Source: Cercis canadensis (lineage: Eukaryota; Streptophyta; Magnoliopsida; Fabales; Fabaceae). From it: a stretch of DNA of 64,000 bases. Numbering within the stretch: the stretch's first letter is position 1; each line of letters starts with the position of its first letter. This document shows, piece after piece, positions 60,485 to 64,000 of the stretch. The translations under genes were made by a program, and so were the position numbers. Where the stretch lies: the NCBI GenBank assembly GCA_003255065.1, contig QAOA01003625.1:108041-172040 (forward strand). Direction: 5' to 3'. The notes beneath the pieces are model-generated. The model searched no databases and was not told the DNA's origin. It saw only the letters and a program-made list of their open reading frames with translations.

Positions 60485-62438
60485 ATGGCTACTGCTAGCA
60501 CTTGCTTGACCTTGGCAATCTTGATAGTTGCTGGAACCCTCATAGTTAGCAACAACTTGGTCTCTGCCCAATGTGGTGCTAATGTTCCGGCACTTATATC
60601 AAAGTGCTCTAAGTATGTCCAAAAGGGTGGGCCGGAAATTACCCCATCAGCTGAATGCTGTGAAGAGGTGAAGCCTATTGATATTTCATGTGCATGCAAG
60701 CTCAACATTGAAAAATACGTAGACCCTAAGAAGGTCGTCTTTGTTGCTCGGTCTTGCGGCTTGACAGTTCCTCCCGGACTGCATTGTGGATGTAAGATTT
60801 TCTTCTTTTGACTTGTTGATTTCTTAAGTGACGTTGTGAATTCCTATTGTTGTTGTCGTTGTTATTGATATAAATGATGTGGTAGATACTATATAGATAG
60901 ATTATTTAAATACTATTTTTGTCTCTAAAATATTTTTAAAATATCACTTTAGTCCTTAAATAATCACTCTGTTGGTCAAATCAATCATTTAAGTGGTCAT
61001 TTTTGTACTACGAATGACTGATTTGGCAAACGATGTGATTAAAGTGACACAAAAAATAAATCAAGGATTAAAGTGACATTTAAAAAATAATTTAAGAACA
61101 AAAAAGGTATTTTACTTAATTCATTTGTCAAAATTTATTCTAAAGGAAGAGATAGTACTGAAATTTGATAATGGGGCTAATCTAATACCTCTAATACTTT
61201 CTTCTTTTATTCTACTTGTTTGTCTTACATATTATTTAAGGGATGGATAAAAGAAGGAGAAACCTATATTTTTCTTTTTGCTGAAATGTGTGTAGAAGTG
61301 GAATTAGTTAAATACTAAGGCTTATACTTTTTTTTTTTTGTTATATGAGAGTAGCAAAGTTTAGGCTTTATGTTCTCTAACCAAAAACCCAAAACAAAAG
61401 GTTAAAATAAACTTTTCAGTTATTTTATTTTGATGAAAACTCATTTTCATTCTTTCACTTTTAACAGCTATATAACTTTTTTACATCTAACAGAAATGCT
61501 GGAGCATCTTCCAGCCAAAGAAAAAACGGCTACAAATTTTTCTTTTTTTGTAATAAATAGGTACTGCTAATTTTATTTTTTTTTGCCCGGGATATATACG
61601 GAAAAATGAGAATTGAGCTTGAGAACTTAATATTTTTGAGGAAAACAAAACTTGTTCATTGGAGTTTTCTACATTTTAATTAATTAAAATATAGTTTTAC
61701 TTTCTTATTTATTATGTAAAATATTCATTTTGTCTTCTAATATTAAGTTTTCTAATTAGGTAAACTTAGTCCACTAATTCTAAATAGAAATTGAACTCCT
61801 TAGAAGATAAACCAAATCCTCTAAGTTTTTCTAATAAAATCTTTTGATCGCCATGAACAGAGTCAGATACATTTCAATACTTGATTCCCACCTTATTCTT
61901 TTTTTTTTTAGCACAAAGATTCAATCTCCTAATTTTCTACAAACTATGTAAATCCCTCTACATTAGACTACATTTAGTAAGTTACAGCACATTCTTATCT
62001 AGCTCTTATAGGATTTTGTAAAATAATGAAAATAACACTATCATGAATAGAAATAAAGAAGAGTAGATGACAATATGTGCTACTTATAACATAAAGATCA
62101 GAGAAGTTTCATTTGGATCTTGCTCAATTTAATCAATCATATGATAATAAATTTTATTATTTCATACATTTTTTGGATCCCTTTATCCATCATCCCTTAT
62201 TTCTCTCATACATCAAGCTTTATGGCATTCAATAAAACTGATAAGAATGACGTGTAAATTGTGCTACAGTCACTAATTATAATTATTCTAACAGGTACAT
62301 GTGCTTCCTTTCTATTTCTATTATTATTATTATTATTATGGGAAATCAGGTTCACCTACTTTCTAGTTATTTAGAAAGATAACTGATGTTAATCTTTATG
62401 ATATTATTGTTTCAGCTTTCGTTGTCCCCAACCCTTGA
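60485..62438 (+). CDS. Lipid-transfer-like eight-cysteine secreted protein
   Basis: Exons 60485-60791 and 62416-62438 join in frame to 109 residues. A signal peptide (residues 1 to about 28, hydrophobic LTLAILIVAGTLIV) leads to a mature chain with the eight-cysteine pattern C-x10-C-x16-CC-x9-CxC-x19-C-x9-C and the ending CGSFVVPNP after splicing. This is the AAI/nsLTP superfamily (bifunctional inhibitor, lipid transfer, 2S albumin), nearest in style to the short DIR1-like or putative nsLTP proteins. Such proteins bind lipids in the apoplast. The donor GGAT/GTAAGA and acceptor TTTCAG are good; reading through the intron would lose the C-terminal end. The 1.6-kb intron carries a MITE. Substrate unknown. 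Confidence 0.9.
60911..61110. mobile_element. MITE in the lipid-transfer gene intron
   Basis: The left end (TACTATTTTTGTCTCTAAAA, then ATCACTTTAGTCC) is the inverted copy of the right end (GGATTAAAGTGACAT to GAACAAAAAAGGTA) over about 45 bases with mismatches. It has no coding capacity. The target duplication was not resolved, so the superfamily is open. Confidence 0.65.
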
Positions 62439-64000
62439 AGTGGAAGAGCCTTGTCTTCTCATCCCTGGCCCAGGGCTGCGTTTTAATTATATGGTGAATA
62501 AATAACATGTCTTCGTGTTATGTATGTCATAAAGTGTCCTCTACAAGGCAAAAAATAACATTGCAGCACAGAAAAGGCTTGATGGAAGCAGGTGTTTCAT
62601 AGAAATGGCATATGTCCTTGTTATGATATTAAAACAAGACTTGTGCTATGCCAATGAGTACTTATGAATATATAAAATTTTAAATTTGAAGTTTGTTATT
62701 AACTTTTTAGTGAAACCGCATTTACATCACATGAAAACTCATTTATAATATTAGAGGAAGTTCAACAATTTTCTCACTATCTAAGGTTCTAAATTAAAGC
62801 TCGAATTCAAGTATTGTAATGCTGCCATCGGAGAGATAGGATAAATTACGCTACACTATAAGAATAACATATTTCCACTCAAATTCTTACCTCGTTTACT
62901 CTTAATAAATTTAAACATAAAATCTCTATGATAAAATACTGAATATTCAATTATTGAGATATTTCCTTGAAAATAGGAGAAATCCATTGTTATTTGTGAT
63001 TATTATGAATTTGGGATCATGACCCACTGGTTAAGCTATTTAGGCTGGCAGTATTAGTACAATATTAGTTGCAAACTCGTGTCATGGACAAGCAATTAAT
63101 TAATCAGAAAGAGAAGAGAAATATAAAAAGCAGCAGAAAAGAGAGTGTGAGTACAATAGCTTAGTAGCCTTACTCGTAGAGAAAAGACTCTGCTTTAAAT
63201 ATATTAATAGATGACAAGGTTTGTGAGCATCAGAAGTAAAGCTCGAATCCAAATATTGGCAGTAATGTTGCCCAGAGAGAGACCTGTTAAGTCCATTGTT
63301 GTTTGTGATTACTATGAATTTGGGTTTGCGACCCGCTGGCTAAGCTGTTCAGGCTGGCATTATAAGTGTAGCCTAATCCTACAATATGAGATGGTTTGCC
63401 AGCATCATCATATTATATATATGATATGATATATATAGTGGAGATCCACTTACATTTTAGTATATGACTTGTCACACTTACACCCTTAAATAACTTCTTG
63501 TAGAAGGTGAATTTCATAAATCTAACCGTTGAATTGAAAGCTTTCACGAAGTAGATCATACTTATAAAATTTGAGAATTGATTGTTACTCCGTTAGATTA
63601 TCTTATTTTAACGGGTAGTAAGATTTTCAAAATATAAGTAAATGTCATCAATAAAACTATGTACTTAGGAATTTCCTATAAAAAAAATTTGACATATGTG
63701 ATGAAGGCAACAATATCTTATGATTCAACAGTTGGATCAAAAATATTCATTTTCTATAAAAAGTTATTCAAGAGTGTAAGTGTTCAAATATTGTGTCTCG
63801 GATCTATTAATTTGAAAGTTTCTTGAATTTGATTTTAGATACCAATATTCCCATATAACATTTTTTTTAGTGATGTATGTACATAATATGATTAACTACT
63901 TGACATGGACATCCTTATCACTATTGAAAAATGCTACACACACCATTTACTTTGCTCGCAAAACCTCATATTAATAGGCCTCAATTAAATTTGAGTTGTG
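62439..64000. other. Right-hand spacer with a diverged direct repeat
   Basis: No gene was recognised. Blocks at about 62985-63070 and 63290-63365 share CCATTGTTxTTTGTGATTA, TATGAATTTGGG and AGGCTGGCA, and their left neighbours (62799 and 63240) share AAGCTCGAAT. From 63430 the sequence looks like a different AT-rich repeat (AACCGTTGAATTGAAAGC), but its ends were not found. Confidence 0.55.

Noticed and set aside
60262-60498. A 78-codon frame overlapping the lipid-transfer gene start
   Set aside because: It spans the TATA box and leader, and the eight-cysteine frame is clearly the real one.

Overview
This is nuclear DNA from a flowering plant, most likely a woody eudicot of the rosid type. 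The evidence is spliced genes, an AT-rich background, receptor kinases of LRR class XII, plant LTR elements, SINEs and MITEs, and plant versions of prefoldin 5, a bHLH factor and a lipid-transfer protein. I cannot name the species. Single N bases at 40127, 47798, 56995 and 59474, mostly in homopolymers, point to a draft assembly.

Positions 1 to about 52560 hold a small receptor cluster that grew by duplication. The repeated module is an LRR receptor kinase gene, its 3' flank and an SDE3/MOV10-like gene. Receptor copies lie at 1-652 (the 3' end only), 16155-19248 (whole), 42940-46060 (whole), 47929-49665 (inverted, broken) and 50568-51230 (5' third only, ending in an early stop). SDE3-like copies lie at 9135-13279 (scrambled pseudogene), 23132-25790 (truncated pseudogene) and 36967-41455 (open and spliceable). 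The open copy has lost the Walker A and DEAG signatures and ends after the first RecA lobe, so it looks like a pseudo-helicase.

Transposons landed after the module was duplicated. An LTR element at 791-7644 and a solo LTR at 20536-21925 each sit in one copy of the receptor 3' flank while the other copy keeps the empty site. Two tRNA-derived SINEs, two related PIF/Harbinger-like MITEs, a long-inverted-repeat element, a LINE tail and fragments of other LTRs are also present. Between 26 and 36 kb the cluster is interrupted by a bHLH128-like gene on the minus strand with four clean exons but no recognisable first or last exon.

The right side (52.8-64 kb) is ordinary single-copy sequence: a complete four-exon prefoldin subunit 5 gene on the minus strand, then a two-exon secreted eight-cysteine lipid-transfer-like protein on the plus strand. 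The receptors probably act in pathogen perception at the plasma membrane, and SDE3 relatives act in RNA silencing. A working link between the two is only a guess from their repeated proximity.
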